Shown: positions 48,071 to 62,093, numbered from the stretch's first letter. The stretch is DNA of 64,000 bases from Casuarina equisetifolia (GCA_028551475.1 CM052362.1:9547354-9611353); one strand, 5' to 3'. The notes: generated from the sequence alone by a model not told the origin. Numbers and translations are program-made.

Positions 48071-49139
48071 AATTTCTATTCTAGCACCTCCTTGGATGAT
48101 TTCTGAAAATGACACATGAAATTTCAAGAGCTTTTTGTTCTGGTGTAGAGAATTTGAAAGCTTTTTGTTGAAGTGTAAAGTGTGAATCTTTGAGTTTCCA
48201 AAGTTGGTGTCATCACATTATCATCAAAAACAAACTAAAAGAAAATCTAGCCTAATCAAATTAGTCAAAGGATAAAGATACTAGTTCCAAAGTAGTTACA
48301 CCAAAAAAGCATCTTTAACAAGTGTTCGACGTAGTTATACAAAAGAAAGCATCCTTAACAAATGGAAACTACATTTACTACTCAATTGTTAGTTTCAAAG
48401 GGCTACATTTAGTTTTTTTTTTTTAGTTCCATAGGGCCACATTTAATGCTTTCTTAGTTCTAAAAGGGTTTTGTTGACTCATTTGATATTGTGTTTTCTT
48501 TTTGTGTGCTTTATTTCTTTTTTAAATAGAGGTTATGAACTTATTTTAGACAACTCATGGATTTGTTTTTAATCATTTTGACCTTTACTTTCCTTCTGCT
48601 TTACATTTCTAGCCTTTTTACACTTTTACTTTCTTGCCTTTAAATTCATCCTATACTTTCTATCCTTTAAATTCCCTTGCCATTTTACTTTCTTGCACTT
48701 TTAAATTTTGCAAGCGTTACAATTATCTTGTTACAAACTTGTTTTAGCCTAAGCTTACTCATTGCCTATTGTAAGTCACATCATGGTTGAGAAATGAAAC
48801 TTGTAATGAATGTGAAGGTTGGTGGATAGCAATAGTCATAGACACATGGTGTCTTTAGATTTTTAGTCAAGGGTTGGTGGCCAATGGTGAGTGTTTTAAT
48901 TTGATGAATGTGGGTTAGTTATCAACATTTGAGTACACGGATATACGGCATCTCCAAATTTGAAAGCAATAGCTAGTGGCCAATGATGAGTGTCTTGGTT
49001 TAATGAACATAGGTTGGTGGACAAAGTTGAGGTAGACATTAGTGTTGTTAACATGGAGTTTGACTAGAGTTGATGTGGTGATTTTGCTAATACCCTTTAA
49101 AAGTTAATAAAGTGGGAGGAACTATGAGCATGGACTAGA
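48071..49139. other. AT-rich sequence, no gene seen
   Basis: No protein-like frame. It lies just 3' (minus strand) of the copia RNase H fragment at 49140, so it may include the remains of that element's 3' LTR, but I cannot define ends. Confidence 0.4.
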
Positions 49140-50250
49140 GAAGTTTCTATAGGGAGTCCTTTGGTAAAGATGTCTATGGGTTGATTAGTAAAGAATATAA
49201 AGTGAATGAAGAGTTGCTTTTGAACCACACATTCTTAGATGAAGTGAAAATCTATTTTAACATGTTTGGTGTGAGTAAGGTAAACATGATTGGTAGTGAG
49301 ATGAAGAGTTGAGATATTTTCACACTAAAGAGTGGCAAAAATGGAGTGTAAGGCCATGAAGATTATAAAGGAAAGCCTTAATCTAGATAACTCAATAGAT
49401 GCATAAGCAAGACATTTAAACTTGGCTTCAACTTTAAAGTAAGTAACGGTTTGTTGTTTGTGTAAGAACAAAGAAATGAGGTTCTTGTCAAGATAGATGT
49501 AGAAACCTCCTATGGAATGAGAATCATGATGGTCACTGGACCATCTAGCATTGGAGAAAGTAAGGAGATTTGTGGTTGAATTCTTAAAAAAGAAGATACC
49601 ATGGTAAAGAGTATTAGTATGAAATTGAATAATCCTTTTGAAAACTTACCAATGGATTGCAATTGTTGTATGAATAAATTGGTGACTTATGTTGACTAAA
49701 TATGTGATGTCTAGTTAAGTAATTGTAAGATATTATGATGTGCTGATAATATTGCAAAATTGGTTGGGATTAGCAATAGATCATAGGAATGTTTAGAAGA
49801 TATGGAATTAATTGCATGATGATGGAGACAACTAGAATGTAGTAGTTATGTTGGCACAATTGATAATTTCAACCAAAGATTTTCCTTGATGAAAAAAATA
49901 AAATTAGGGTAGTGTTAGACTTTGACTCCAAGAAAATAATTGAGGTTGCTATGGTCTTTTATGGTCAATTCGTATTGGAGATGCTACATTAAGTAAGAGA
50001 AAGGGGTTATGGTTGATCTAATGAAAATAATATCATCAACATAGACCGATAGAAAAATGTTATAATGATCTTTGTGAAGAATGAATAGAAAGTTATATCT
50101 CTAGATAGAGAAAACCTAAGCTAAGGAGGAAAGTATTAAGCTAGAGATGCCATACTTGAGATGCTTGTTTGAAACTAATAGGAGAGTGATGAAGCTAAAA
50201 AACATAATTAGTTCTTTAGGGCTTAACAAAACCTAGTGGTTGATTCATGT
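49140..50250 (-). mobile_element. Degenerate copia RT and RNase H fragment
   Basis: Minus strand shows RT 'LSVYVDDIIFIRS' (near 50030-50070) and 'NLNYFLGVKV' (near 49925), then RNase H pieces 'VEAKFKCLAYASIELSRLR' (near 49390-49450) and 'HTKHVKIDFHFI' (near 49230-49270), in the correct order for copia. Many stops. This is a separate copy from the RT piece at 46900-47830. Confidence 0.7.
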
Positions 50251-50299
50251 AGACTTCTTTTATTAGTTGACCATGAACTAATTCATGCAGGGCCTCTAG

Positions 50300-51611
50300 A
50301 ACCTTAGTTTTAACTTGTTGTCTCTTTTTTGAGAAACTAAAATATGCTTACAAGAAGATATCCTCACAAAAACCCAGTCACAAACATCAAACTAAAGCTC
50401 TCTTTTCTTCCCATCATACTTTTTCTTCATTATGTCCTAAGCAACCTTTAAATTCTTCTCAATTTGTTGTAGAACCTTGTCCTTTTCCTCTAATATTTGT
50501 TCCATTTATGCTACTTTTTCTTTCCCTTAAACACAAGGCAATAAGGTAAGGACGATATAGCCATAAACCACCTCATATGAGGTATACAATGTAGGGCTAT
50601 ACCAACTAGTTTTATAGCTATATTGAGCCTTAGTGATCCACTTACTCTAATCCTTAGGTCTCTAAAGTTTTATTGACTATTTCAATATGATCATTAGTTT
50701 ATAGATGATATGAAGAAAAGAAGTTAAAACTTGTGTCTCATAATCTAAACAATTTCTTTTAAAATCCACTTGTAAATAGAGGATCTTTATCACATATAAT
50801 CATCCTTGGCATGTTGTATAACTTAAAGATATTATCAAAGAATACTTGGGCTTTTGAAATGATTGTATAAAGAGTGATTCAGAGGAATAAAATGGGCAAA
50901 TTTAGATAAACCTATCAATAACAACAAAGATTACTAATTTACCTCCTTGGGTAGCCCTCCATGAATTCCATAGAGATATCTTCCTAAATTCACTTGGGAA
51001 TAGTTAGTGATTGTGGTTTTCCCCCTTGCTTCATGTTTTTCCATTTATTCCATTAGCATATTTTGCATTCTTAAACTATTTTGTCAATCATTTACTTCAT
51101 ATCCTTCTAATAAAAGATCGTTCTGACACTTATTAATGTCTTTTCCATGACTTCATGCATGTTGTCATACATCTTAATGATAATGACGGGGATAAGATGA
51201 GATCCCAAAGGTAGATAAATGTGTCCTTTAAACATTACTACTCCTTCCCTATAAGTCCATGGCCTAATGGCTTCTCCATCTTGTATTCTCTTAATTAGCT
51301 CTTGGACACCTATATTTTCCTTTATCTCATCTTCTATATGGTCTAACCACAAAGGAATAGGCTTTGAAATGGTTGTATAGCATTTGTCTAAAATTTCCCT
51401 GCCTTTGTCAAGATTGGACTTCACCTTACCATATTTTCTAGATAGCTTACCAACAATAACCTCGTCTTTCCCTTTCTTGTATTCTACTGTAAATTCATAG
51501 CCCATTAATTTGTTTAGTCACAATATGCTAATCTTGGATGTGCTTCAAGCTTTTTTGGTTGGTTTTTATAACAAAATAACTCCCTAAAAAAGTAATGCCT
51601 CCATTAATGTA
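50300..51611 (-). mobile_element. Ty3/gypsy fragment: RNase H end, zinc domain and integrase
   Basis: The frame at 51107-51505 begins 'MGYEFTVEYKKGKDEVIVG' and continues 'KLSRK', the classic end of gypsy RNase H, with the H2C2 region after it. Lower coordinates give integrase traces: 'ISMEFMEGYPRR' (near 50950-50985), 'MPRMIICDKDPLFTSGF' (near 50770-50820) and a basic tail region near 50340-50480. Stops and shifts are frequent. Confidence 0.7.
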
Positions 51612-51958
51612 TGATAACTCTATTTTTATAGAGTTATTTTACATATTTTAGGCAATAAATAACTTTAATAATTGTGAGAAAACATTTGAATTCCTTTTTA
51701 TTTACTTAACTTTATTTTGTTTATGTAGCATAGAGAGACAAGGAAAAAGGAATGAACATGGAGAACCTAATGCTTATTGTGTGGCAAAATCGTAATATCA
51801 AGATCAAGAGAGTCAAGATAGGCTTGAGCTTTGGATGATTGTTATTAGATTTTCTATTGTTATTGAATTTTCTATTTATTTAGAAAATCCAGTCATGTTA
51901 GGAATTCAAATCCTAATTAATTTAGGAGTTCAAAACTCAATTGTTTTAGATTATCTCC
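51612..51958 (-). repeat. Truncated LTR of family X (third copy)
   Basis: The minus strand matches the last 350-odd bases of the solo LTR at 4398-5694, down to the final TAGAGTTATCA at 51612. The 5' part is missing. It lies between a gypsy RNase H end and a gypsy gag-like piece. Confidence 0.85.
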
Positions 51959-52480
51959 ATTTTGACCTTTTCTTCTTTTGGCACCTTTAGGTAGGTGAAA
52001 AAATAGTTTTCTCAATAAACCTAGTCAAATGGGTTGTCCAAACTCACATAACAAGGAGAATCAAACCATATACCATAGTATTTCCACCTTATGTTATTGC
52101 TCAAACTTAGGTTGCTTGACCCATTCTTTTCACCCTAGCTCACTTCCTTATCACATTCATTGTTGTGGTGCTCATGGTTATGCTTATGAGCATTCAATGA
52201 TTGTCTAAGTTGTTGCATAGTTGTAATGAGCTCCATAATTTGGCGATTCATCTTGGCATCACACTAATTCATCTTGACCTCAAGCCGCTCCTAACTATAC
52301 TTAGTCATTGTAGGATCAGACTACTCTAATGCCATAATGTTACTTTTCTTGAGTGACAAATGTGTAACTAGCCTGTCTAACATAAAATCCTTCCAAAAAG
52401 AGTTTTAAGTCTTCTTCTTACTATACCCCATCTTAATGTTATGGAAAATAAGAGGAAATTCAAGAGAATGCTCACAAGTA
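51959..52480 (-). mobile_element. Gypsy gag-like fragment
   Basis: The minus strand reads weakly as a gypsy gag N-terminal region, with a helical stretch 'MNRQIMELITTMQQLRQSL' near 52195-52255 followed by a His-rich segment. It is assigned by pattern and by its place next to gypsy pol, so it is tentative. Confidence 0.4.
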
Positions 52481-54990
52481 TTTAGATATGAAGGCTTTCA
52501 CTCATACGGAGGGGAAAGGCTAAAGGGTTACAAAATAACAAGTGAATTTAACCTCCTTTCTCCCACCCATACCATTATTTAATACCCTTTACCCAAATAT
52601 TCTACCTCCATTAGCAACAAAGTATCCTTAGCTACCAATAGGTACATCATTCATAGCCATATCATTGTTAGTTTGGAATTACAAATAGAAGGACAAAATT
52701 ATAGAGCTTTATTTGACCTTTGTCTCCTCTACTTGCATAACTGATCCTTGTGTTATCTAATCAAGGTTAGTGTTTGATGCCTTTTAGGATGTAGACCTAT
52801 TAGCTACACATGGCACCTACATGACATTGTTCCGCAACAAATTCTTTGGTGGAGACAACATTAAAACAGTGGATGTTGCCCTCACGTAGCTTGCTCACTA
52901 GTTGAGAGTTGTCAAAGAGGTAGTTAGGGTGAAGCTACTCAAAGTTCACAAGTTTCCTTGTTTGTATGCATAGACTAAGGATTTTAAGTGCTTATAACCA
53001 ATTCAAACCTTCTTTATTGTTATCATTTGTTGATCTTTTTTAAAGGTCTAAAGGAAAAGTTCTTCACATCTTCAGAAGATTAATCTATATAATAATAAGT
53101 TTTCTAAGTCAGAAAGCCTGGGTTTTTAATAAGACATCTATTTGCTATGGACTTTATTCATCTATTTAGAATGACATGATGTATTAAAATTTGAATGTGT
53201 GTCTAATATTATTAGTATATGAACTTATTATATTTTTTTATACTAATGTATTTCTCTTTATTATTGTTTGATATTTTTAGTATATGAGACATAATAAATA
53301 AATAAAAGAAATGAAAAAGAGGTAACATGACAAGTAAATTTGATTATATTAATTTTGTTTTGATGAATTGAACTATACCATGTTACCCTTATATATATAG
53401 GCCTAGCCTAAGCTATTCAAAATGGTAACAACCTATATAATAAATAAAATGATAAAATGTATAATATGAATGTACCAAAAAAAAAAGTTAAGAAAGTAAG
53501 TAAATCACCACCTAACCTATGTCATAATTTTCATACTTCCATTAATAATTTTACATAATTTAAAAGAAAAAAATGGACCTTTTTATAGCTATAGATGTTG
53601 TCATTTTTCTTGCTTTTGCCATGAGCATGGAATCTTTAACATGGTATAAATGACCTATAAGTAAGAGAATATGAAAATGGGTTTTTTCTATTCTAATATC
53701 TAATGGGACAATGAAAAAAGAAGGCCAAACTAATTTGACTTGATACATATTTACCATTATTATGTCATTATTTAAACGAACAAATTATCTTTAGCCCCTT
53801 TTGAATAGGTCAAAATGGAGGAAGACTTTCATCAAATAGCTACCATGATAGAATTTGAAGAATTCTAAAATGTGAAAGGAGAAGTTGAAAGAGAAATTTA
53901 TATATAATGAGACTTAAATTTAATTTTTTTGGATTTCCTTGTTCATAACCAAAATGCAATATTTATACATATAAGACCATTACATACATGAGACTAACTA
54001 GTAGAAATTGGTTACAAAAAGTGAAGATAATCTAAAGTAAATAGATTGATCTATTATAAATCATGACGAAGCTTTAATAGCATATTAAAAATAAGGTCAA
54101 AGTCTAATTGAAAAAAGAGTTTATGAGTTAAAGTATATTTTTGTATCTAAACACTATTAAAGAATTTTCTCTTTTTAATGTATGACTTTTATCTTCAACA
54201 CTTTTTTTTTTAAAAAAATAATCTTACAATTCAATAATACTTCCTATACTCATTCAGAGATATAGAAATAAGGTTAAGAAAATTGTTAGCTTGTAAATTA
54301 GGAAATTAAGTCTGAATTTTATCTTTTCCTTCCTTATTAACAATAATTTATTCTCCTATAATTATGGCAAATGCCTTAACACTAACAGCTTTGATTCAAT
54401 TTAAGAATATAATCCATCCATTTAGTCTCAACTATCCAGGTGCCATATACATCCCAGCTGGTTATCATTTACTTCTTGTGAAAATCCTGATGATCTCTCT
54501 TGTGTGACCAAGTCGAAAACACAGAGCACATAAAGAAAGAAGAATAGATTATGAGTAGAAGTAGAAGTAGATTTTTCCTTTCTAAAAAGATTTAGCTTGA
54601 TAAATAATTCTTACCTATAATGAAGCTCATCATGTCTCTTTCTTGCTTGAAATCTTTTTGCTTCATGACGTTTTTTATTTATGATTTTGCTTTTTAGTTT
54701 TTATGCGTAGAAATTCAATTTTGAAAATTAAATAAGTTTTTTATGAAGATGGCCAATGAGACAATGTTGATGGACCTCAAAAAGGGCATTGGTTTTAACA
54801 ACAATATAATAGGTATGTCTCTATCTTTTATTAGGACTACTTGTATATTTAGGGTTTTTATTAACACTGGGTTTTGGTTCATGAATCCCTTAACTTATGG
54901 GAAAAAAATTGGTTGTTGGCTTATGTGGACAGCATTTAAATGCTGCCTTCAACCACTTTTGAATCCAAATTAGAGGCTCACCAATCACAT
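52481..54990. other. AT-rich sequence without a recognised feature
   Basis: Only short frames (76 codons or fewer) without known motifs. Probably old transposon remains. Confidence 0.4.
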
Positions 54991-55316
54991 TTAGGCTTTG
55001 CCTTTAGAGGTATATGTAACATATGTAATAAATAGTTCAAGGGTAAAAAGGTTATCTCATTGTGTTTTAAGGGAGATAACTCTACATCAATAGTATTAAA
55101 CTTGTGGTTGTGTGTATATGAAGGGGGAGAAAAAAAATTATGTACATGAGATTGCAAGAAATTGACACAGACAAAGTGAGTGAGCATGAGAGTGCGTTAT
55201 GCCTATGTTCTTAGAGAACAAATTTGTGTTCTTGTGTTCTTGTCTAGCTTGAACCACTATCAGCCTTGGTGTTAGTGTGTGTATGTTTGGTTGGTGTGTT
55301 TGATCCTAGTTCTACA

Positions 55317-57500
55317 ATTAGTATTAAAGCTAAGGCCTAGGCTTCAATTTCCACAGGGGTAAAATCCAACCAAAGGTGATTTGTAGCTTAAACCAAGTTC
55401 AAGTTCAGTATTTTCTTCTTTTCACTCTTTCTATGATATTTTTGACTTGTTTGTAGTCATTAATGTCTGGATATTGTCAAAAAAAAGTAGGTAGATGTTA
55501 ATAAATTATTGTTCACTTGAGTGGCTGAAAAGGAAGTTCACATTTTTTCTTGTGTTAGATGTATTTTGGATGTAAATCCATGCTTTATAGACTTGTGGTG
55601 GCCCAATCTATTGAATGACTATGTTTGCTTCAATGAAGTCAACCTAATTAAGTGCAATCAACCTAACTTAATTTGAAATCTAATCCGAAAGAAACCAACA
55701 CAAACTAAGGCCTAATTGAGCCCTTTTGTAATTGGACCCAATCAATCCAACCTAAGTTTGACTCGATTCTATATTTAGATTTATGGGATGTAAGTTGCAT
55801 GTGTTAGTCTCTTATTCACTAGTCATGCGCATAACAATATTTATGCATGAATTTCATGCACTAAAGTTTGTTTAAAGTTAGTGTTTTAGGCTTATTTGTT
55901 GTAGTATTTTTTAAGGGAATTTTAGAAGTTAGTTTGAAAATTTTTTGGATAGATTCAAAAGGTCATTTTGGTCTTTTTATATATTGAAATTTGATTTAAG
56001 GGAAAGTTTTAAAAATGATAGAAGGTTTTAGGATTAAAAAGTTCAAAGGCATCCAGTTTGGATTATGAAAGACTCAGTTTATTGATTACTTGTATCAAAA
56101 GGATAATCTAATAGTAGCCATAAAGGGTAAAGATAAAAGGCTAACCAGTATGTCTCAAGATGATTAGTAGTCAATAGACATGAAGACTCTTGGCCTAATA
56201 AAAAAGGCTTTAGATCCTTTAATTATTGAAAATGTTAATGAATAAACTATAGTGAAAGGTTGCTTGGATGCTCTAAAGAAGATGTATCAAATACTTTTAT
56301 CCACAAAATAGGTGTTCCTCATTAAAAGATTGCATAAAATGGAGTATAATGAAACTTGTCCAATGCAAGAGCACATGAATAAATTCAATTTGTTAATTTA
56401 TCAATTAAAGGCAATCAATGTTGAGTTTGATGATGTTGCTAGTTCTATTACTAGGATCCACTAGTTGAGTATATTATTGGATTATCTAGGAGGAAGCTTA
56501 ATTTTAATGACATAATAAATATAGTTATTTCTAAAGATTTAAAAAGGCCATCAATTGAAGCTTCCAATTTTAAGACTTCAATAATGTTAACTAGTAGCTG
56601 CAAAGGTAAAAGAAGGTAAAAGACATGACAAGAATAAGAAAAATAGTGGTAGATGTTGTGGTAAATCAAGGTCGAGGTGGAAATCACATAATAAAGGGTC
56701 AAAGAAGAAATGTTGGAACCATGGAAAGACTAAATATTTTTAAAAGGATTGTCATACTCTTAATAAATAAAGTAATCAAACTTTAAAGGAGACATTAGAA
56801 AGTGACTCAGTCAACTTTATAAAGTTGATGGTATCATTTGCAATTGTGACAATAAAAGATGCTTTGGTAATTGATTTAGGTGCCTCCTCTCATCCTATTC
56901 CATGTAGAAAGCTATTCACAAACTACTCATTAGGTGATTATGATGGAATTTTGTTAGGAGATGATTATTATTGTAAGATTGTTAGCATTGGAAAATTCAA
57001 GTTGAGTTTGTTAAATAGTATTAAACTTGCCTTGCATGATATGAGACATATTCTAAAGCTTAAGAGAAATCTAATTTCAACCACTACCTTTGATAATAAA
57101 GGCTATTACACCCTTATGGGAGATGGTAGCTATAAAATCACAAAAGGAGCATTAATGATTGCAAAGGGTACAGGAAATGGTACATTATGCTTAATTAAAA
57201 ATATGCGATATAACTTAGTGAATGTTTCAACTTAGAATGATTTAAGACTTTGGCATTTAAGGCTTTAAGGTGTTGCCCTTTAAGGGCGGCTTAAAGGCTT
57301 TAATGATGTTGATTTGGAATTCTATGAGAGTTGCATGTTGGAAAAGATTAAAAGAGTTGGATTATTATGAACTGGGCCTAAAAGAAGAAGAAGAAGAAAT
57401 TAGAGTTAGTGCATATTGATATTGGGGGCTAACTCAGGTTCCTTTGCTTAGAAGTTAGAGATACTTGTGAAGTTCATAAACAATTGTACAAAAAAAACCC
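55317..57500 (+). mobile_element. Degenerate plus-strand copia: primer site, gag, protease
   Basis: LTR-like sequence ends CTACA at 55316 and is followed by ATTAGTATTAAAGCTAAGG, close to the usual primer-binding site TTGGTATCAGAGC. Next come gag (about 56,020-56,460, 'FRIKKFKGIQF', 'PMQEHMNKFNLLIYQLKA'), a damaged knuckle 'CWNHGKTKYF-KDC' near 56710 and a protease frame at 56825-57235 ('VIDLGASSH' where DSGAS is usual, 'LKLKRNLIST'). Pre-integrase 'RLWHLRL' and 'LELVHIDI' traces follow, then the element is lost. No 3' LTR is seen. Confidence 0.65.
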
Positions 57501-58264
57501 AAATCTATGTGATAAAAAACAAGTCTAATATAATTGAAGTATCCAAAAAATAAAAGGTATCAGTCAAGAACCAAACAAACTTGAAGTTTAAGGCTCTAAA
57601 ATGTGACAATGTGGGAGAATACTATAAGCGATATACCTAAAGATGGTGATGCATATATGACTAAAAAGAAGGAAGCTTATAGGGAATGCGAGCTGTAAGT
57701 TGCACATGAAGTTTTTCTTATTAAATTGCATCTTATTTAGCAGGATTTTGCTGTGTTTCATATTGTGTGTGAGATGTGCTAACGGATGATGTTAACCATA
57801 TTTCAGTTTAGTGGAGTTGGAGAAGCTACTTTCCCCAATTTTCTCACAGCATTAAGTGTAGACTTATGAAGAGATCTGGAAACAACATCAAATCGCTGCC
57901 TGCAGATCATTGTATGCCGACTGAGAGGGGCCATGCTGATAACCCTTGGTTGATAATAGTTTTTGCATAATTGAAAACCAAAGGTACGGGTAGGGGATCT
58001 AATGGTTCCTCTAGATGACAAGAATAATATATATATTGTTAGTTCGTACCCATGTCCCATGGAAGGGTAGAGACTACATCTTATTGTGACAAATAAGCGC
58101 ACGTAAAACTTTTGCAAAGTAACATCACTTTCTGGATCGTAATATAATTTCTTTACAGAAAATGGTGGAACAAATTCTTTGTAAATACTAAACTATCACT
58201 AAAGCTGCATAAATGTAATTTATTACTGTTGGTGGGGTAAAGTTTTCGCCCAATGGTACAAATA
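57501..58264. other. Intergenic sequence downstream of the metacaspase
   Basis: Contains the metacaspase 3' UTR. An open frame at 57803-58117 (-) was tested as its last exon and rejected. Confidence 0.45.
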
Positions 58265-61179
58265 TTATATCACAAATTGTTTGCTATAAATGTCAAACTT
58301 CTCCGATGATGATAACTGAGGCTCCTGCGAATCACGAAGTGATCAAAACATTACCTTTTTATCAATATGTTAGAGAAGAAATCAATTTTCTAGTGATCTA
58401 CTTAAATGAAGTGAGAAACATATTTTGCAATCAGGTCATCAAATCGTAACTTTCATAATCTAGTTTCTTGCTTTCTAATACTCCTTTTTATTAGTAAAGC
58501 TATAAACTTCTTCATTTGTTTCAGTAACTATCTTCTATTTTTTTCATCAAATAGAAAAAATATATATATATATACGTCGAAACAAAAAGAAGCGATCTAA
58601 ATCTATTCCTATAGCAAAATAACATAACGCTATTTTAAGAATCCAGAGACAGAGCACCTGTGATATATCTGTGTTTAGTAATTTATTAACCAGGGATCCA
58701 ATGGGGCCATTTAGGTGTATCCCAGTTTTCGCCTCACGAATCGTATGGCGCATGTTATAAAGCAAGCGGCCGTAAGTTAATCCTGCTTCTTTTTGCATAG
58801 CTTGAATGAAACTGTAGGTCAAGGCACCCGTCGCAGCATTACCTGCGAAAGCCTGCACATAGAAGTTGGATATCAAACAAAGGTAATAGACAGAAGAAAA
58901 GATATAACTAACAATAATCATTTTGTATGCTTTCTTGTCAATATGGTAATAAAACTTGATCAGTCAAAAACAATAAAATGGGTAATTGGTTTCATTATAT
59001 GGATTGTGATGCCAAAAGCGAATACATTATCTCTTACTAACAAAAGATAGTAAATCCAAATTCATATACGCTCAAAGTCACTCACAATAGATAGAAGGAA
59101 ATTTCTTTTACACTACTGTCTAATTATAATAGACAAACAAATATAATCAATTTTAGAGATTACAACTCCCATGAATCTGTTTTTATGGGCATAGTTTAAA
59201 ATTTTGCATTTGTGCTTGTCTCCTCATGCAAATACTGTTATGTCATTAATGTACAAACCAAATAAAAAAAAATCATGTTTCTTGACTGCATTATACCGCA
59301 TCAGTGCCTTGCTCTTTTTTCCGCTCAACTGATTAAGGCCAAGTTGATTAACAGATAAAGATATGACGGGAAGATTGAGTAAGGAAAAAGAACAAAGCTG
59401 GCTCATTCTAAGACCATTTTCACGCCGAGAAATTAAAGCTTCACCCTCACACTATATAATGTTCTGACTTTTTTTTTATTTTTCCTTTTTTTTCAAACAC
59501 ATACATTCACACACACTTGGTTTTAAACTTAGAATTAAAAGGTTTTAGATAGTACTTATTTCTATCTGAGTTAGGCACTTGTATATAGATATGTAATATT
59601 TTGAAAAATTTATTATGACAGGTCACCCTTTGTACAAATCAATTGATTTTTAAAAATTAGCATCCTGGGAAGCACTCAATCCCTTGGAAATAATTGCATG
59701 TATGTATCCAAGTCGTAATTACTCACCGTTGTGTCCGAGGAGGTCTGGTGATCATCACAGGCACTGAAAGAGACAGCAAGCCCACCTCTGGTGCCTTTAT
59801 AAACACCTGACATGCATCTCTGATCTGCCCACGTGTAGCATCCTTCCCTACTCCAAAGAAGAATGCACTTATATCTTTATTTTGTCAATATAGTTAGTTA
59901 AAGAGGAAGTTCAAAGGAAATAAGAAACTTCACAATATAGACAAGTAACAAACCTATCCATCCTGCACAAGAATGGTAGATCAAGCACGGTTCCACTGTA
60001 ACAGGTATCCATAATGGCATGAAGTTTCGCACCGCGGGGTAGCGGCCGAACAATAGTGGCGTTAATTTCATCATCAACGATCATCCCCTTGGTTGCATAA
60101 TCAACGGGGCATAGAGTTTCGTCGTACCCGTCGATCTCATCCATGTTAGAATCGCGCTGCCTTGAACCATGACCGGAAAAGTGGAAGACCAACGAGTCCC
60201 CGGACTGAACGCCCTGTACCAGCCATCTCAAAGCCATTTGGATGTTATGTTTCGTCGGAATCCTAAATGAATCTGTCTCTTCCTCTGCATATTGCCTCAA
60301 AATTTTAGCAAGCCGGATAAGAAATAAATAGAGTCCCCCCCTCCCCCCTCTCTCGCCTCTTCGTTATGTTGAGAAGCATGAAAATATTAAAGCTAGACTT
60401 TGACATGCTAGTCACTTTGTTAATTACCTCCCTTCAGTTCTCCACGACTATTAGACACTGCCCCCCTATACTGATCTCCTCAGGTTCTTAATTGTTTTGT
60501 AAGTTAGGTTATTTCGCGACTAGATGACAGCTTAAAATATCTAAAAGCAAGTGGCTTAATCAGAAATTCTATTAACAATGTTGTTATTCTAAGATAAGTC
60601 TCAAAACTACTTATTAAAGGGAAAAATATGGGCCGAGGAAGAAAATGATTCTCCTTAATTCTATAAGTGCTAACCAGGAAATTATTTCCTAAAAATTACA
60701 GAAAATATTTCCTGTTATTCTGGTACATTTAATCCATTAATACCTGTTAGGACGAGAACGGACTCCTTGGGAAAACCCATCTTCTCGACGAGAAAGTATC
60801 TCATGCATCTAACGTCGTTCACACTTCCTTTTATCTTTTTGCTGTGTCCATGATAGGTGATTCCACATAGAAGCGCTCGCCTTTTCCCATGCGAGGAAGG
60901 AGGCATAAATGGCGGTGCTGGTCGTGATGGCTGATGATAATAACCATAGACTGGTGCGTTGGATGCAGGATAGCTATTGACAGAAGGGCCCATCACAGAA
61001 TTGACCAGGCTTGGAAACCGATCTGCTGCGTGGTTAATTGAGTGGAACACTTGGCGCCGGGGATCATTTTGTCGAACGGGGGTGATGTTTTGACAAACCG
61101 CACACTGAACGGTTTGAGCCCTCGGGGGCACGAGCAGTTGCAGCCCGCACCAGCTGCACCTTTCTCTTCCACCTGCCAT
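58265..61179 (-). CDS. MC1: Type I metacaspase with LSD1-type zinc finger
   Basis: Spliced CDS on the minus strand, 380 aa: exons 61179-60744, 60284-59954, 59847-59727, 58852-58658 and 58324-58265, with GT-AG borders and consistent phases. Metacaspases are Cys proteases that cut after Arg or Lys; type I members with this finger act in hypersensitive cell death and protein-aggregate clearance. Order: zinc finger C8-x2-C11 and C26-x2-C29 of the LSD1 class; Pro-rich prodomain (about 70-97); p20 domain with 'VFHFSGHGSRQRD' (catalytic His184) and 'IMDTCYSGTVLDLPF' (catalytic Cys240); p10 domain ending 'EPQLSSSEKFDIYSKQFVI'. The ATG at 61179 starts the conserved finger, although the frame is open to 61257. 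Both catalytic residues are present, so it should be active. The symbol follows the LSD1-finger subgroup; MC1 versus MC3-type is not certain. Confidence 0.93.
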
Positions 61180-62093
61180 TGCTTTTTTGTATGCAATACG
61201 AGCAGTGCTAGGTCTGTGATTGACGATCATAAAGTTAAATAGATAGTCATGTGGCATTTCTTGTAGGATCGTGGCAATATTCTGTCACTTGCTCTCCATC
61301 ATAGTGGAGAATCAGATTCCTCCTTTCCTTTAATGGATAAAGTTTCTGAAGTGATTGGCTCGGTGTTGGGCTGGAGTTTTGAAAAGAGACCAGCAAGTTG
61401 TTGAATTCTAAAAGACCTTTGAGATACCATAATTTTTTGGGGGGTAAAATCAGACTCTGGTGCTTACCAGCTTTCCAACGCAACAGCATGATGGTAAACT
61501 CTATGCAAAAGACAATTCCTCTATGCCCAAGGTTGCAACCTAAGGAACCATCCAAAAACTGAATAGTTTTGGTCATCACAAATTAAATCGTGGGGAAAAC
61601 AAAATGTACAAAAATTTAAATTTAATTCAAAATTTGGTTCATGAATAAGTTTAAGAACTACATTAAATCATGGATGAAACATACTATCTTCTAGAAGACT
61701 AGATTTCTCAACACTTTTCACATATTGAGAAGGTTTAGGTTGAATTGGGTTTGGAGTAAATTTTAATCTAAATTATAATATTATATAAAAAAATTTATAA
61801 TTTAATTCAAAAGTTAGTTCATAAGTTAAGAAACAAATTCACTTTTAAATATCACCAAAATATCTTCTCTATTAGTGTGAGACTACATTCCTCAGTACAT
61901 GAAAATTGTGATTACATGTTTCCAGGGTCCCTTAAAGTTTGATTGAGGAGAAGTTAATTTACGAGAACACTTAGGAGAGAAAAACGAGAACTTATGTATT
62001 TGTGTCTCTCCCTTTCTTAAATGTAATTAAGTCTACCGCTTTCCCATCCATCTGGATTTCCATAAAGTTCTTGGAACTACACAGAAAGAACGA

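Noticed and set aside
57803..58117. Minus-strand open frame of 104 codons with 'RFDVVSRSL', as a possible last metacaspase exon
   Set aside because: No acceptor in the right phase, and an exact family C-terminus in phase exists at 58265-58324.
20636..61179. Gene cluster linking DAHP synthase, nitronate monooxygenase and metacaspase into one pathway
   Set aside because: The genes are far apart, differ in orientation and belong to unrelated housekeeping functions; no shared regulation is visible.
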